Counted from the stretch's first letter, positions 1-9,955 are shown. The stretch is DNA of 64,000 bases from Tuberibacillus sp. Marseille-P3662 (GCF_900178005.1 NZ_FXBS01000006.1:496001-560000), one strand, 5' to 3'. Translations and numbers: made by a program. The notes: generated by a model from the sequence alone, not told the origin.

Positions 1-22
1 AATCATAGAGTGAGGGACCGAT

Positions 23-2368
23 ATGGTAGAGGTTGTTGAAGGGCGCCAAACTGATGAAGACAATTATATAAAGGGCACCCCCTATCGTGTGATTTTTAAA
101 AACGATGATAATGCTTATACAGTAATGCGTGTCAAAGTAGAAGAGACAAATGAGGATCTGGACGATAAAGACATCGCAGTCATCGGTCACTTTCCCGTCA
201 TTCATATGCATGAAAGCTATCACTTTACGGGAACGATTCAAGTTCATCCCCGTTACGGCAAGCAGTATGAAGTGCAGTATTATAAAAAGTTGTTACCGGA
301 ATCCGAGGAAGGTATGATTCAATACTTGTCGGGTGATCTATTTCCGGGAATTGGTCAAAAAACAGCGGAGAGCATCATTCATACCCTTGGGGAAAATGCA
401 GTCTCCAAAATCATTGATTCACCCGAATGTCTGAATGATGTGCCGAAACTTCCCGATGACAAAGCTAAGCAGCTGTATAACACATTAATGGAACACCAGG
501 GGCTAGAAAGAATCATGCTTACTCTGTCAAAATATGGATTCGGTCCGCAATTGTCGATGAAAATCTATCAAACCTACGGGAATGAAACGGTGGAAATAAT
601 CAATGATAATCCCTATTGTCTCGTACATGATGTTGACGGTATCGGGTTCCAGCGGTCGGATGAACTTGCTCAATCATTAGGTATGGATCGTGATCATCCC
701 AATCGCATCCATGCAGCTATGATTTATTTGCTGACCGAGGAAGCGATGAATAATGGGCACGTCTTTCTTCCCATTGATGATATCATCGAGGCGACATTGA
801 AATTACTGAATCAACCCACACCCATTATTAATGAAGGCCAAGTTATGCAAGAAATCGATGTCCTTGAGGAAGAGGGAAAGCTCGTCATTGAGGATGAGCA
901 TATCTATTTGCCGAGTCTTTACTTTGCCGAAAAAGGTGTGGTTACGAGTATTAGTCACTTAGCTGAAGAGCCGTCGCCGCAGGCGGAATTTTCCGAGACT
1001 GAGTTCTTAGAGGCGTTAGGATCGCTTGAAGAACGCTTGGATATCCAATATGCACCCAGCCAGCGGAAGGCGATTCAGACGGCCTTAGCCTCGCCTGTTA
1101 TGTTGCTGACAGGTGGCCCTGGAACAGGAAAAACAACTGTCATTAAGGGAATGGTGGAAGTCTACGCTGAATTAAACGGTCTGTCCTTGAATCTTAAAGA
1201 TTACAAAGACGACGAAGATTATCCGTTTATTTTAATTGCGCCGACCGGTCGTGCCGCCAAGCGGATGGGAGAATCAACCGGGCTACCAGCTGTGACGATC
1301 CATCGATTATTGGGCTGGAAAGGTGAAGCCGGTTTTGATCATGATGATGAAAATCCAATTGCAGGCCGATTGTTAATCATTGATGAAATGTCAATGGTTG
1401 ACTTATGGCTAACCAATCAATTATTTAAATCACTCCCAGATAATATCCAAGTTGTGATTGTAGGTGATGAAGATCAACTACCTTCCGTAGGTCCTGGGCA
1501 AGTCTTGAAAGATTTTCTTGATGCCGAAGTGATTCCGACCGTACGGCTAACAGATATCTACCGGCAGGAGGATGGCTCATCGATTATCGAACTTGCTCAC
1601 CATATTAAGGATGGTCTCATTCCCGAGACATTGACCCAGCCGCAGATCGATCGCCGTTTTTTCAAATGCCGTCAGCGCGATATTATCGATGCGATTTGCC
1701 AAGTCTGCGAAAATGCTGTCAGTAAAGGTTATGCACCACGGGACATCCAGGTGCTTGCTCCCATCTATAAAGGGAATGCCGGTATTGATGCGATCAACCA
1801 GGCGCTACAAGATTTATTTAACCCTGATAGCGATGATAAGAAAACAATCACGTATGGTGATAAGGTTTATCGCGTGGGTGATAAAGTTTTACAGCTCATG
1901 AATGAACCTGAATCCAACGTCTTCAATGGCGATATTGGAGAGATTGTCGCCATTATTAAGGCAAAAGAAACGAAAGATAAAATTGAACGAGTGGTTGTAT
2001 CCTTTGATGGGAATGAAGTGAGCTATGTTAAAAAAGACTTAAATCAATTGACGTTAGCTTATTGTTGTTCGATTCATAAATCTCAGGGAAGCGAATTTCC
2101 AATTGTCGTCTTGCCGATTGTCAAAGGCTATCACCGAATGCTTAAGCGCAATATTATTTATACAGCTGTCACGCGCAGTCGTTCCTATCTCATTATTTGT
2201 GGTGACAGCTCGGCCTTTGAGCAAGCGATTAATCGCTCCGACGTTGATCGCCGTCATACGGTATTGGCTGATAAACTCGTGGAACGTTTGCAAGAAGAGA
2301 CGACTCACATTGAAGATGTTGCCGAACCTGAGCTCACCAGTGGGCAAAAAACCGATGGATACGATTGA
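23..2368 (+). CDS. recD2: RecD2-family ATP-dependent DNA helicase
   Basis: This is a 781-residue superfamily 1B 5'-3' DNA helicase of the RecD2 type, acting in recombination and repair independently of RecBC. The N-terminal third has the RecD2-specific region with helix-hairpin-helix-like segments (around FPGIGQKTAE). The helicase core starts near residue 350 with Walker A GGPGTGKTT at about 363-371, followed by Walker B DEMSMVD near 453 and motif V/VI sequences such as SIHKSQGSEF and YTAVTRSR near the C terminus. Length and motif order fit the family. The start codon at 23 follows GAGTGAGGG. It is the first gene in the window, so its upstream operon partner is not visible. Confidence 0.95.
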   Translation: MVEVVEGRQTDEDNYIKGTPYRVIFKNDDNAYTVMRVKVEETNEDLDDKDIAVIGHFPVIHMHESYHFTGTIQVHPRYGKQYEVQYYKKLLPESEEGMIQYLSGDLFPGIGQKTAESIIHTLGENAVSKIIDSPECLNDVPKLPDDKAKQLYNTLMEHQGLERIMLTLSKYGFGPQLSMKIYQTYGNETVEIINDNPYCLVHDVDGIGFQRSDELAQSLGMDRDHPNRIHAAMIYLLTEEAMNNGHVFLPIDDIIEATLKLLNQPTPIINEGQVMQEIDVLEEEGKLVIEDEHIYLPSLYFAEKGVVTSISHLAEEPSPQAEFSETEFLEALGSLEERLDIQYAPSQRKAIQTALASPVMLLTGGPGTGKTTVIKGMVEVYAELNGLSLNLKDYKDDEDYPFILIAPTGRAAKRMGESTGLPAVTIHRLLGWKGEAGFDHDDENPIAGRLLIIDEMSMVDLWLTNQLFKSLPDNIQVVIVGDEDQLPSVGPGQVLKDFLDAEVIPTVRLTDIYRQEDGSSIIELAHHIKDGLIPETLTQPQIDRRFFKCRQRDIIDAICQVCENAVSKGYAPRDIQVLAPIYKGNAGIDAINQALQDLFNPDSDDKKTITYGDKVYRVGDKVLQLMNEPESNVFNGDIGEIVAIIKAKETKDKIERVVVSFDGNEVSYVKKDLNQLTLAYCCSIHKSQGSEFPIVVLPIVKGYHRMLKRNIIYTAVTRSRSYLIICGDSSAFEQAINRSDVDRRHTVLADKLVERLQEETTHIEDVAEPELTSGQKTDGYD

Positions 2369-2410
2369 CCGGATCAGGGGACTATGTATGACGGTACACA
2401 AAATAGGGCA

Positions 2411-2441
2411 CTCTAGTATTAAATAATTTTTAATACTAGAG
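2411..2441 (+). promoter_or_regulatory. 13-bp perfect hairpin abutting the ribosome binding site of the next gene
   Basis: A perfect inverted repeat of 13 bp (CTCTAGTATTAAA and its complement) flanks a 5-base loop. The 3' arm ends inside the AGAGGTGAG ribosome binding site of the gene at 2450. There is no T-tract after it, so a terminator is unlikely. It could be a translational switch or protein operator, which is inference. Confidence 0.5.
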
Positions 2442-2449
2442 GTGAGACA

Positions 2450-2632
2450 ATGCGATGCCCTAACTGTTCGAGTCGAAATCTCGGAAAGATTGGCAGTCAA
2501 CATTATTACTGCTGGAATTGTTTTATCGAATTAACATTGACTGACGGAAAGTTTTCTATGAATCAAGTTGAGTGGGATGGGAGTTTGACGACGCTCGATG
2601 ATTTATTTGCTGACGATGAAAGATATGCTTGA
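2450..2632 (+). CDS. Small zinc-ribbon protein, function unknown
   Basis: This 60-residue protein begins with a CPNC pair at residues 3-6 and a second CWNC pair at about 21-24, a compact treble-clef or zinc-ribbon arrangement. The acidic second half has no recognisable domain. The ribosome binding site AGAGGTGAG lies 4-5 bases before the ATG and is partly contained in a 13-bp hairpin. It sits between recD2 and a permease gene, 19 bases before the latter, so cotranscription with the permease is likely. Small proteins of this kind occur in Bacillales, but I do not know the function. Zinc binding is inferred from the cysteines. Confidence 0.75.
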   Translation: MRCPNCSSRNLGKIGSQHYYCWNCFIELTLTDGKFSMNQVEWDGSLTTLDDLFADDERYA

Positions 2633-2651
2633 AAGATAACGGAGGTTCGCC

Positions 2652-3725
2652 ATGAAGCCACGATCGTCAGCAGAATGGTTACGTAGGCTCTCCATCCTCT
2701 TAATCGCGTTGATTTCTGTATATATGGCGATACAATTGCTGCCTTATTTTAAAATGGTTATTGGCAATCTACTAAGAATGCTGACACCGTTTTTTATTGC
2801 GCTTCTTATTGCGTATTTGTTACATCCGTTTGTGAATTACTTGCAGCGCGGTATGCCACGGCCTGTGGCGATTCTGATCATTTATACCACTTTTTTTGGG
2901 GTGATGATCTATGCGCTTATCAAGGGTATGCCTTATGTAATTACGCAATTGAAGCATTTTGCTGAACAAATACCGGATTGGATTCAAGTTTACCGAAAAC
3001 ATGTGAATGATATCTATCTTGCCACGTCCAATTGGCCGGAGACGCTTCATGATAACTTTGATCAAATCCTGTCATCAGTGGAAAACACCTTAAAATCTTT
3101 TATTCACGGTGTTGTTTCTTGGTTGCAAGGTTTGGTTAAATCTTTTTTCACTATTCTTTTGATTCCGTTTCTTGTTTTTTACTTTTTAAAAGATGCCGAT
3201 AAAATGAGGCGTTATTTTTGGCACATTGTACCGGAAAGTTGGCGACCAACAGGCAGGGAATTGACGCATAAGATTGATCAGCAATTAGGTAACTTTATCA
3301 GAGGCCAATTATTGGTGTGTGCGGCCTTAATAGTTGTCGCATTTATCGGTCTTTGGTTCCTTGATGTCCCTTATCCGCTTATCTTAGGGATGTTTATCGG
3401 GATTACCGATATTATCCCGTTTTTTGGGCCCATCATTGGTGCAGTGCCGGCGATTCTTATTGCTGCGACGGTTTCCGTAAAAACCGTCATTCTCGTTGGG
3501 GTTCTCATTTTGGTGATTCAATTTTTAGAAGGCAATATCATTAGCCCTCTGATTGTGGGTAGGAGTGTCCATGTTCATCCTGTGTGGATTATGTTGTCAC
3601 TGGTCGTTGGTGAGACTTTTGCCGGAATTTTAGGGTTGCTTTTGGCAGTTCCAATATTTCTAGCCATTCGAGTGATTGTTAACCATTATGCTGAACAGCG
3701 AAAAAAAATTGACAAAGGAATCTGA
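2652..3725 (+). CDS. yrrI: AI-2E/PerM family membrane permease (YrrI-like)
   Basis: This 357-residue polytopic membrane protein of the AI-2E (PerM/UPF0118) family has about seven or eight hydrophobic segments. It shows the family-typical cytoplasmic stretch after the FLVFYFLKD segment (roughly residues 175-215) and the conserved C-terminal ITDIIPFFGPIIGAVPA segment near 255-272. In B. subtilis the equivalent gene also precedes alaS. Substrate is unknown: despite the family name, members include Na+/H+ antiporters and permeases unrelated to AI-2. The start follows GGAGGTTCGCC. The alaS promoter -35 box lies inside the last codons of this gene. Confidence 0.88.
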   Translation: MKPRSSAEWLRRLSILLIALISVYMAIQLLPYFKMVIGNLLRMLTPFFIALLIAYLLHPFVNYLQRGMPRPVAILIIYTTFFGVMIYALIKGMPYVITQLKHFAEQIPDWIQVYRKHVNDIYLATSNWPETLHDNFDQILSSVENTLKSFIHGVVSWLQGLVKSFFTILLIPFLVFYFLKDADKMRRYFWHIVPESWRPTGRELTHKIDQQLGNFIRGQLLVCAALIVVAFIGLWFLDVPYPLILGMFIGITDIIPFFGPIIGAVPAILIAATVSVKTVILVGVLILVIQFLEGNIISPLIVGRSVHVHPVWIMLSLVVGETFAGILGLLLAVPIFLAIRVIVNHYAEQRKKIDKGI

Positions 3726-3738
3726 GCTCATCTATAAT
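3709..3738 (+). promoter_or_regulatory. Sigma-A promoter of the alaS T-box transcript
   Basis: TTGACA at 3709-3714 and TATAAT at 3733-3738 are separated by 18 bp. The -35 box overlaps the 3' end of the permease gene. The transcript would start near 3745 and read into the T-box leader. Confidence 0.8.
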
Positions 3739-3744
3739 GTCGAC

Positions 3745-3998
3745 AGGAATAGAAAAACGGCGAACATGATAAGGGAGCCCGTTGCCTGCAGCCATTGACA
3801 GAGAGGAATCTTCACGGCTGAAAGAGATCCCCAATGCAGTGCTTGCAACACGCTACTCCTGAGTGCAGTTAACCACTGCCGGCCGAGGACACCGTTAACC
3901 GTCTGCCAAAGTGGATCCGCAAGTCTTGCGGATAACCAGGGTGGTACCGCGTGAGATGATTAAGCTCTCGTCCCTGTAAGGGATGAGGGCTTCTTTAT
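3745..3998 (+). promoter_or_regulatory. T-box riboswitch controlling alaS
   Basis: The canonical T-box antiterminator sequence AGGGTGGTACCGCG lies at 3938-3951. An intrinsic terminator follows, with an 11-bp stem at 3964-3990 and a U-rich tail. Stem I signatures are present (CAGAGAGG near 3799 and GGCTGAAAGAG near 3818). A candidate alanine specifier codon GCU is at 3852-3854, though I could not fold stem I to prove it. Uncharged tRNA-Ala would stabilise the antiterminator and switch alaS on. Class and target are established knowledge; the specifier position is inference. Confidence 0.93.
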
Positions 3999-4019
3999 AT
4001 TTTAAGGAGGTCTTAAGTA

Positions 4020-6659
4020 ATGGAGCCATCGTTGACATCAGCTGAGGTCAGACAAAAATTTCTAGATTTTTTTACAGAAAAAGGGCATAAAGTTGAACCA
4101 AGTGCCCCATTAGTCCCGCATGAAGATCCAACACTATTATGGATTAACAGCGGTGTAGCTACTTTGAAAAAGTATTTTGATGGCCGGGTTGTCCCGGATA
4201 ACCCTAGAATGGCTAATGCACAGAAGGCGATTCGAACCAACGATATTGAAAATGTCGGTTATACGGCAAGGCATCACACATTTTTTGAAATGCTAGGTAA
4301 TTTTTCTATTGGTGATTATTTTAAAGAAGAAGCCATACAGTGGGCATGGGAATTTCTCACGAGTAAGGATTGGATTGGTTTCGAACCGGAGAAATTAGCT
4401 GTCACGATCTATCCAAACGATGATGAAGCTTATGATATCTGGCATGATAAAGTTGGGATTCCCGATGAACGGATTATCCGTTTAGAAGAAAATTTTTGGG
4501 ATATCGGTGAAGGGCCATGTGGTCCGAATACGGAAATTTTTTATGACCGTGGTCCTGCTTATGGCGATGATCCGAGTGATCCAGAAATGTTCCCAGGTGG
4601 GGAAAATGAACGTCATCTGGAAATTTGGAACTTAGTTTTTTCACAGTATAATCATAACCCTGATGGCAGTTATACGCCGCTTCCAAAGAAAAATATTGAT
4701 ACAGGTATGGGTCTGGAACGAATGGTATCGGTCATTCAAGATGCTAAGACCAATTTTGACACTGATTTGTTTATGCCGATGATCCATGAAATTGAATCCA
4801 TTTCTGGAATGAGTTATGGTGAACAAAATGCAAAGGATACGGCTTTTAAAGTGATTACCGATCATGTACGCGCGGTGACCTTTGCCATTGCTGATGGTGC
4901 TTTACCTTCCAATGAAGGTCGTGGTTATGTATTAAGACGACTGATTCGCCGGGCCGTTCGATTTTCGATGGAGCTCGGAATTGAAAGACCATTTATGTAT
5001 GAATTGGTTGATAAAGTCGCTGATATTATGAAAGCATTCTACAACGAATTGCCGGATAAAACAGCGTTTATTCAAAAAATTATTCGTTCTGAGGAAGAAC
5101 GATTTCATGAAACGATTCATGAAGGTTTACAAATTTTAACGGGTATTTTGGAACGAGATGATGCTAAAGCCGAAAAGGTTGTTTCAGGACAAGATGTCTT
5201 TAAATTGTATGATACCTTTGGCTTTCCGGTTGAACTTACTCAAGAATATGCCGAACAAGCAGGATTTGCTATTGATTTAGAAGGATTTGAGCAAGAACTT
5301 GAAATGCAGCGGAACAGAGCCCGTCAAGCCCGTCAAAGTACTGATTCAATGCAAGTCCAAAGTGAAACGTTGCGGAATATAACGACTTCAAGTGATTTCG
5401 TTGGCTATGACCAATCAGAGGCTGAAACAACCGTTACTGTCATGTTGAAAAATGATGAGATCGTCCAACAAGCCGTTTCTGGAGAAGAGGTTCAAGTATT
5501 ATTAGATCGGACACCTTTCTATGCCGAAAGTGGTGGGCAAGTAGCTGATCAGGGATACTTATTTAATGATGAAGCGTCTCTTGTGATGCAGGATGTCCAA
5601 AAGGCGCCAAATGGTCAGCATTTACACACAGTCAGGATTGATGAGGGCACACTTCACACCGGTGACCGTTTGACAGCTGATATCGATGAGCAAGAAAGAG
5701 CCGATACTGAAAAGAATCACACAGCAACCCATCTATTGCATCAGGCATTGAAGGATGTTCTTGGTGAGCATGTCAATCAAGCGGGCTCACTTGTGGCCCC
5801 GGATCGTTTGCGGTTTGATTTCACACATTTTGATAAAACGACTGAAGAAGACATTCAACGGATTGAAACGATTGTTAACCAAAAAATATGGGCCAATATT
5901 CCTGTTGAGGTGATGGAAAAACAATTAGATGAAGCAAAAGCCATGGGCGCGATGGCTTTATTTGGTGAAAAATATAGTGATGTTGTCCGCGTTGTTCGTG
6001 TCGGTGATTACAGCTTAGAACTTTGTGGTGGCTGCCATGTTAATAATACGGCGGAAATTGGTTTATTTAAAATTGTATCCGATGCAGGTATTGGCGCAGG
6101 AACACGCCGGATTGAAGCTGTTACAGGGCAATATGCATTTAGACAATTGAACCAAAGTGCTGCACAATTAAATCAAATCGCTGATCAACTCAAAACAAAT
6201 GTTCAGCAGATTCCTGAACGAATTGAAACTTTACAACAGACAATTAAAGATTTGGAAAAGGAAAATGAGTCCTTAACAGCGAAATTAGGTAATGCAGAAG
6301 TTAATGACTTAGTTCATAACATCAAAGATATTAATGGTGTTAAAGTATTGGCGGAACAAGTTAATGGACAAGATATGAATGGACTGCGCGGTATGGTTGA
6401 TCAACTAAAGCAGAATATGGATTCAGGAATTGTGGTATTGGCTGCAGTTAATGATGGCAAGGTTCAGCTTATAGCCGGTGTCACAGATGATCTTGTCCAA
6501 GCCGGTTATCACGCTGGCAAACTGATCAAGGAAGTTGCTACCCGGTGTGGCGGCGGTGGTGGTGGCCGTCCAGATATGGCTCAAGCTGGAGGCAAAAACC
6601 CCGATGAAGTGATCGGAGCCCTTCATTATGTATACGAGTGGATCGAAAACCAACAATAA
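4020..6659 (+). CDS. alaS: Alanyl-tRNA synthetase
   Basis: This class II synthetase charges tRNA-Ala with alanine. Its 879 residues match the usual bacterial length. The N-terminal catalytic core includes [18 protein letters not shown] near 80-100. The editing domain carries HTATHLLH starting at residue 567 and the zinc motif CGGCH at 669-673. The C-terminal C-Ala domain ends with a glycine run followed by RPDMAQAGG, typical of the family. The start is preceded by AAGGAGGTC with normal spacing, directly after the T-box terminator. Next downstream, 46 bases away, is ireB. Confidence 0.97.
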   Translation: MEPSLTSAEVRQKFLDFFTEKGHKVEPSAPLVPHEDPTLLWINSGVATLKKYFDGRVVPDNPRMANAQKAIRTNDIENVGYTARHHTFFEMLGNFSIGDYFKEEAIQWAWEFLTSKDWIGFEPEKLAVTIYPNDDEAYDIWHDKVGIPDERIIRLEENFWDIGEGPCGPNTEIFYDRGPAYGDDPSDPEMFPGGENERHLEIWNLVFSQYNHNPDGSYTPLPKKNIDTGMGLERMVSVIQDAKTNFDTDLFMPMIHEIESISGMSYGEQNAKDTAFKVITDHVRAVTFAIADGALPSNEGRGYVLRRLIRRAVRFSMELGIERPFMYELVDKVADIMKAFYNELPDKTAFIQKIIRSEEERFHETIHEGLQILTGILERDDAKAEKVVSGQDVFKLYDTFGFPVELTQEYAEQAGFAIDLEGFEQELEMQRNRARQARQSTDSMQVQSETLRNITTSSDFVGYDQSEAETTVTVMLKNDEIVQQAVSGEEVQVLLDRTPFYAESGGQVADQGYLFNDEASLVMQDVQKAPNGQHLHTVRIDEGTLHTGDRLTADIDEQERADTEKNHTATHLLHQALKDVLGEHVNQAGSLVAPDRLRFDFTHFDKTTEEDIQRIETIVNQKIWANIPVEVMEKQLDEAKAMGAMALFGEKYSDVVRVVRVGDYSLELCGGCHVNNTAEIGLFKIVSDAGIGAGTRRIEAVTGQYAFRQLNQSAAQLNQIADQLKTNVQQIPERIETLQQTIKDLEKENESLTAKLGNAEVNDLVHNIKDINGVKVLAEQVNGQDMNGLRGMVDQLKQNMDSGIVVLAAVNDGKVQLIAGVTDDLVQAGYHAGKLIKEVATRCGGGGGGRPDMAQAGGKNPDEVIGALHYVYEWIENQQ

Positions 6660-6705
6660 ACAACATGGCCAAAACGTGAGTCTGAACCTGGGGGGATAAT
6701 CTGAG

Positions 6706-6963
6706 ATGGATCAAACCATGAAATTTAATTTCAATGAAGAACCTGAAAGCCGTGAAGCAAAAGAAGTTTTATTACAAGTTTATCAAGCCCTTCACAGTAA
6801 AGGTTATAATCCGATTAACCAGATCGTTGGATACTTATTATCCGGTGATCCGGCTTATATTCCTCGACATCAAGATGCCAGAAACTTAATCCGCAAGATT
6901 GAACGGGATGAAATCATTGAAGAATTGGTGAAATCCTATCTAGACCAACATGGTGAGGGATAA
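6706..6963 (+). CDS. ireB: IreB-family regulatory phosphoprotein (YrzL)
   Basis: This 85-residue protein matches the IreB/UPF0297 family: MDQTMKFNF at the N terminus, then [21 protein letters not shown] (conserved core, residues about 36-56) and [21 protein letters not shown]. In Enterococcus IreB is a substrate of the PASTA kinase IreK and affects cephalosporin resistance; the Bacillus orthologue is less studied. It lies in the conserved alaS-ireB-ruvX-DUF1292 order with only 3 bases before ruvX, so translational linkage is likely. The start follows GGGGGGATAATCTGAG. Confidence 0.92.
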   Translation: MDQTMKFNFNEEPESREAKEVLLQVYQALHSKGYNPINQIVGYLLSGDPAYIPRHQDARNLIRKIERDEIIEELVKSYLDQHGEG

Positions 6964-6966
6964 TTC

Positions 6967-7389
6967 ATGAAAATCATGGGACTTGACTACGGGGATCGTA
7001 CGGTTGGTGTGGCTGTCAGTGATGCTTTGGGACTGACGGCACAGGGGATCGAAACCATCCGACATCATCCTGATGATCAAGCAGCATTGTTTGAGCGGCT
7101 CAAACAATTAATTGACGAGCACGATATTTATAAAATCATTGTTGGTTTACCAAAAAATATGAATAATACAATTGGTGAACGCGGTGAAATAACTAAAGAT
7201 TTTTCGGAAACATTAGAAACGACCTTTACTGTGCCCATCGAGTTAGTGGATGAGAGGTTAACAACCATGGCAGCAGAACGAACGCTTTTGAGTGCGGATG
7301 TCAGCCGAAAAAAACGAAAAAAAGTGATTGATAAAATGGCTGCCATGTTAATTTTACAAAGTTACTTAGATAGAAATGGGGTGACATAA
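6967..7389 (+). CDS. ruvX: RuvX/YqgF-family nuclease (pre-16S rRNA processing, putative Holliday junction resolvase)
   Basis: This 140-residue RNase H-fold protein has the first catalytic aspartate in GLDYGDRTVGVAVSD near the N terminus, the IVGLPKNMN segment near residues 58-66, and VDERLTT near 93-99 with the second acidic residue. The family (YqgF/YrrK) is implicated in 5' maturation of 16S rRNA and was earlier proposed as a Holliday junction resolvase. It follows ireB and abuts the next gene with no gap, so the three genes form an operon. Confidence 0.92.
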   Translation: MKIMGLDYGDRTVGVAVSDALGLTAQGIETIRHHPDDQAALFERLKQLIDEHDIYKIIVGLPKNMNNTIGERGEITKDFSETLETTFTVPIELVDERLTTMAAERTLLSADVSRKKRKKVIDKMAAMLILQSYLDRNGVT

Positions 7390-7671
7390 TTGTCTGAGGA
7401 ACAAGAGCGTGTTGTGATACCGGACGAACAAGGTGAGGAACACTTATTTGACATTTTATTTACGTTTGATGTTGATGAAACAGAACGTTCATATATGGTT
7501 GTCAAACCAGTGGAGCCGGATAATGATACCGACGATCAAGAAGAAGAAGTATATGCCTTTAGGTTTGAAGAAGAAGGGGATGACTTCAATTTATTCCCAG
7601 TTGAAACTGATAAGGAATGGGATATGATTGAAGAAATGCTGAATACCTTTGTCGAAGAAGGGCATGTTTAA
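7390..7671 (+). CDS. yrzB: DUF1292 acidic protein (YrzB-like)
   Basis: This 93-residue strongly acidic protein of the DUF1292 family contains a segment ending in AFRFEEEGDDFNLFPVETDKEW. It starts with TTG at 7390, preceded by GGGGTGA at the end of ruvX, whose stop codon abuts it. Function is unknown; the family is conserved next to ruvX in Bacillales. The operon ends here at a strong terminator. Confidence 0.88.
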   Translation: MSEEQERVVIPDEQGEEHLFDILFTFDVDETERSYMVVKPVEPDNDTDDQEEEVYAFRFEEEGDDFNLFPVETDKEWDMIEEMLNTFVEEGHV

Positions 7672-7699
7672 GAGCTTCCACTTTGGAAGCTCTTTTTTT
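7671..7699 (+). terminator. Intrinsic terminator after the alaS-ireB-ruvX-yrzB run
   Basis: A 10-bp perfect stem (AGAGCTTCCA / TGGAAGCTCT) with a 3-base loop is followed by a T-run at 7694-7699. Confidence 0.93.
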
Positions 7700-7729
7700 C
7701 TTGCTTAAACCATATTATGAGGGATTTAG

Positions 7730-7988
7730 AAGGCTGTTTTCGTAAATTTCGTTGCTTTTTAACCTTATGGTTGAATCAAAAATACGACATTGCAGCTCCG
7801 TTGATTTCCGTTCCGGGCTGTCGCTTTCCGCGGGCAACGCTTCAGCCTCCTCGGAAGAAAACCACTTCCTGCGGGGTCTTCAGCTGTTGCTTTTCCCACG
7901 GGAGTCGACTGCCCTCCACTCCAATCAAGTATTTTTTTAAAACAAAATAAGATTTTGTCCAAAAAACAATATTTTATAAAACAGCCTT
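7730..7988. repeat. MITE-like interspersed repeat, copy A
   Basis: A 259-bp non-coding unit bounded by an 11-bp perfect terminal inverted repeat (AAGGCTGTTTT at 7730-7740 and its complement at 7978-7988). Inside are further imperfect inverted arms, GTTGATTTCCG near 7800 and TCCAATCAA near 7920. The stretch 7800-7852 recurs at 39290-39342 with 5 mismatches in 53. The left end 7730-7756 recurs in inverse orientation at 18567-18593. Short reading frames inside it are artefacts of the repeat. It occupies most of the intergenic space before mltG. Confidence 0.75.
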
Positions 7989-8042
7989 TTTTAATATATA
8001 GCAAATATAACGCTTTAAGTTCTAGAAAATTATCAAGAGGGC

Positions 8043-8073
8043 TTGTCGACAACCTGTCGAATTATTGTATAAT
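8043..8073 (+). promoter_or_regulatory. Candidate promoter of mltG
   Basis: A perfect -10 TATAAT lies at 8068-8073. The -35 is weaker: TTGTCG at 8043-8048 with a 19-bp spacer, or TGTCGA at 8045-8050 with 17 bp. Confidence 0.6.
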
Positions 8074-8107
8074 AGATGAGGTATGTTGTGTTAGAGGAGG
8101 TCAAGAT

Positions 8108-9256
8108 GTGTCGAATTCCGATGATCGATTTCGTCAAATAGAAAATCGCGCTAAAGAAAATCGCTTGGTGAGGCGGATTGTTTTAATCGCTATTGTTGCC
8201 ATAGTCGTACTCATCATTGCAGCAACCTTGTTTATTTATTTCTATGTCAGCAACGGATTAAAACCCGTAGATCCTTCGAGTGAAGAGAAAGTTAACGTGA
8301 CCATCCCTATGGGCACCGGAGTGTCGGAAATCGGTCAACGTTTGGAAGACAAGGGTGTCATCAAAAATGCGCTCATTTTTCGCTATTATGTTAAGTATAA
8401 AAATGAGAACGGATTTCAGGCGGGAACATATGAACTGACGCCATCAATGACGCTTGATGAAGTCATCGAAACATTAAAGTCTGGCAAGGTTAGCGAAAAA
8501 CCTAAAGTGAAGATGACATTCCCTGAAAGCCAGTGGATTAAGGATTATGCTGGGGTCATTGCTAAGCATACTAAGCTAAAGAAAGCTGATATCCTTAAAA
8601 AGATGAAAGATCATGACTACATTAAGAAGCATTATTTAAATCAATATACATTTTTGAAACCAGCTGTACTGGGGGAAAAGATTAAGTATCCGTTAGAAGG
8701 TTATTTGTTCCCAGCCACCTATAGCTTTACAAAAGAAAATCCAAAGCTTGATACAATTATTAAACGAATGTTGGATAAAACCAAGCAAGTCCTTTCAAAA
8801 TATAAAGGAGACTTACAAGATATCAAAGAAATCGATTCGGTTCATAAGTGGTTGACATTGGCCTCCATTGTTGAAAGAGAGGCAAAGACATATAAACAAC
8901 GTCGAAAAATAACAGGAGTTTTCTATAATCGCTTGCATACTAAAATGCCGCTCCAAACCGATCCGACGGTGTCATATGCATTGGGAAAACATCAAATGAA
9001 TATATCTAATAAACAAGCTGGCAAGGATTCCCCTTACAACACCTATAAGTATAAGGGATTGCCACCGGGACCGATAGGCAATCCTGGGGAACAAGCGATG
9101 AAGGCTGTTCTTGACCCCATTAATACAGACTTTAAATATTTCTACGCAAGACCTAATGGGGAGATTTTGTATTCCAAGAATTTTCCACAACACAAAGCAA
9201 ATATAAAAAAGTATGACCACGAATGGGATGAATTAGAGAAGAAAAAAGAGGAATAA
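8108..9256 (+). CDS. mltG: Endolytic transglycosylase MltG (YrrL)
   Basis: A membrane-anchored lytic transglycosylase that cleaves nascent glycan strands and is thought to set their length. The start chosen is GTG 8108 because GAGGAGG ends 7 bases before it; an in-frame extension to 7955 lacks a ribosome binding site and runs into repeat DNA. The 382-residue product has a charged N terminus, one membrane helix near residues 25-45, a LysM-like/YceG region, and the catalytic segment ASIVEREAKTYKQR with the conserved glutamate. LQTDPTVSYALG and YNTYKYKGLPPGPIGNPG follow near the C terminus. Neighbour order is as in B. subtilis. Confidence 0.93.
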   Translation: MSNSDDRFRQIENRAKENRLVRRIVLIAIVAIVVLIIAATLFIYFYVSNGLKPVDPSSEEKVNVTIPMGTGVSEIGQRLEDKGVIKNALIFRYYVKYKNENGFQAGTYELTPSMTLDEVIETLKSGKVSEKPKVKMTFPESQWIKDYAGVIAKHTKLKKADILKKMKDHDYIKKHYLNQYTFLKPAVLGEKIKYPLEGYLFPATYSFTKENPKLDTIIKRMLDKTKQVLSKYKGDLQDIKEIDSVHKWLTLASIVEREAKTYKQRRKITGVFYNRLHTKMPLQTDPTVSYALGKHQMNISNKQAGKDSPYNTYKYKGLPPGPIGNPGEQAMKAVLDPINTDFKYFYARPNGEILYSKNFPQHKANIKKYDHEWDELEKKKEE

Positions 9257-9298
9257 CAAAGGGTTCTTCTTTTCTGCAGATATAAAAGAGGTGTACAC

Positions 9299-9955
9299 AT
9301 GACGGACGCGTCCCTTGGACAATATGCGGCCAATTTGTCTTTGGATTATCGGCCCTTTCCCGAATTAGAATCATATGCGTCCGATAGCCGGATTCCGATT
9401 ATCCATGCCGATGCGATGGCCCATATTCAGCAATTAATTACGTTACACTCATCGCTAAAGATTTTAGAAATAGGAACAGCTATCGGTTATTCCGCCATGA
9501 TGATGGCGCGAATGTCCCCGCAGATTCATGTTGTGACAATAGAACGCGATGAAGATATGGCGAGTGCTGCCCGCCATAATATAAGGAAGTATGGTTATCA
9601 AACACAAGTCGAAATCATGAGCGGTGATGCACTCCAATTGGATCAGGAAGTCGGGTGCATGGCTCCGTTTGACTTATTATTTATTGATGCTGCTAAAGGT
9701 CAGTACGGTTCATTTTTTGATTTATACACGCCAATGCTTAAGGCTGGAGGACTTGTCATTACCGATAATGTCTTTTTTAGAGGATTCGTCACACAAGCGG
9801 ATGAGGATATTCCCAAACGTTTCCGACGGATCGTTCATAAATTGCGGACATTTAATCAAGAACTGTCCTTGAACCCTTATTATCAGACAGTGTTTTTAAC
9901 CGTTGGAGATGGACTCGCCGTAAGCTTAAAACTTGGAAAGGATTTTAGAACATGA
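9299..9955 (+). CDS. trmR: tRNA 5-hydroxyuridine methyltransferase (TrmR/YrrM)
   Basis: This 218-residue class I SAM-dependent O-methyltransferase of the caffeoyl-CoA OMT-like family has the SAM site [12 protein letters not shown] near residue 57 and [12 protein letters not shown] near 121-132. Orthologues in B. subtilis (YrrM, now TrmR) methylate 5-hydroxyuridine in tRNA wobble position 34. In B. subtilis trmR is followed by yrrN and yrrO, the U32-peptidase-like hydroxylation genes; these are absent here and udk follows directly through an ATGA overlap. The start ATG is preceded by GAGGTGTACAC. Confidence 0.88.
   Translation: MTDASLGQYAANLSLDYRPFPELESYASDSRIPIIHADAMAHIQQLITLHSSLKILEIGTAIGYSAMMMARMSPQIHVVTIERDEDMASAARHNIRKYGYQTQVEIMSGDALQLDQEVGCMAPFDLLFIDAAKGQYGSFFDLYTPMLKAGGLVITDNVFFRGFVTQADEDIPKRFRRIVHKLRTFNQELSLNPYYQTVFLTVGDGLAVSLKLGKDFRT

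Noticed and set aside
7717-8052. Several 60-95 codon frames on both strands before mltG
   Set aside because: They lie in the MITE-like repeat and have no ribosome binding sites or family resemblance.
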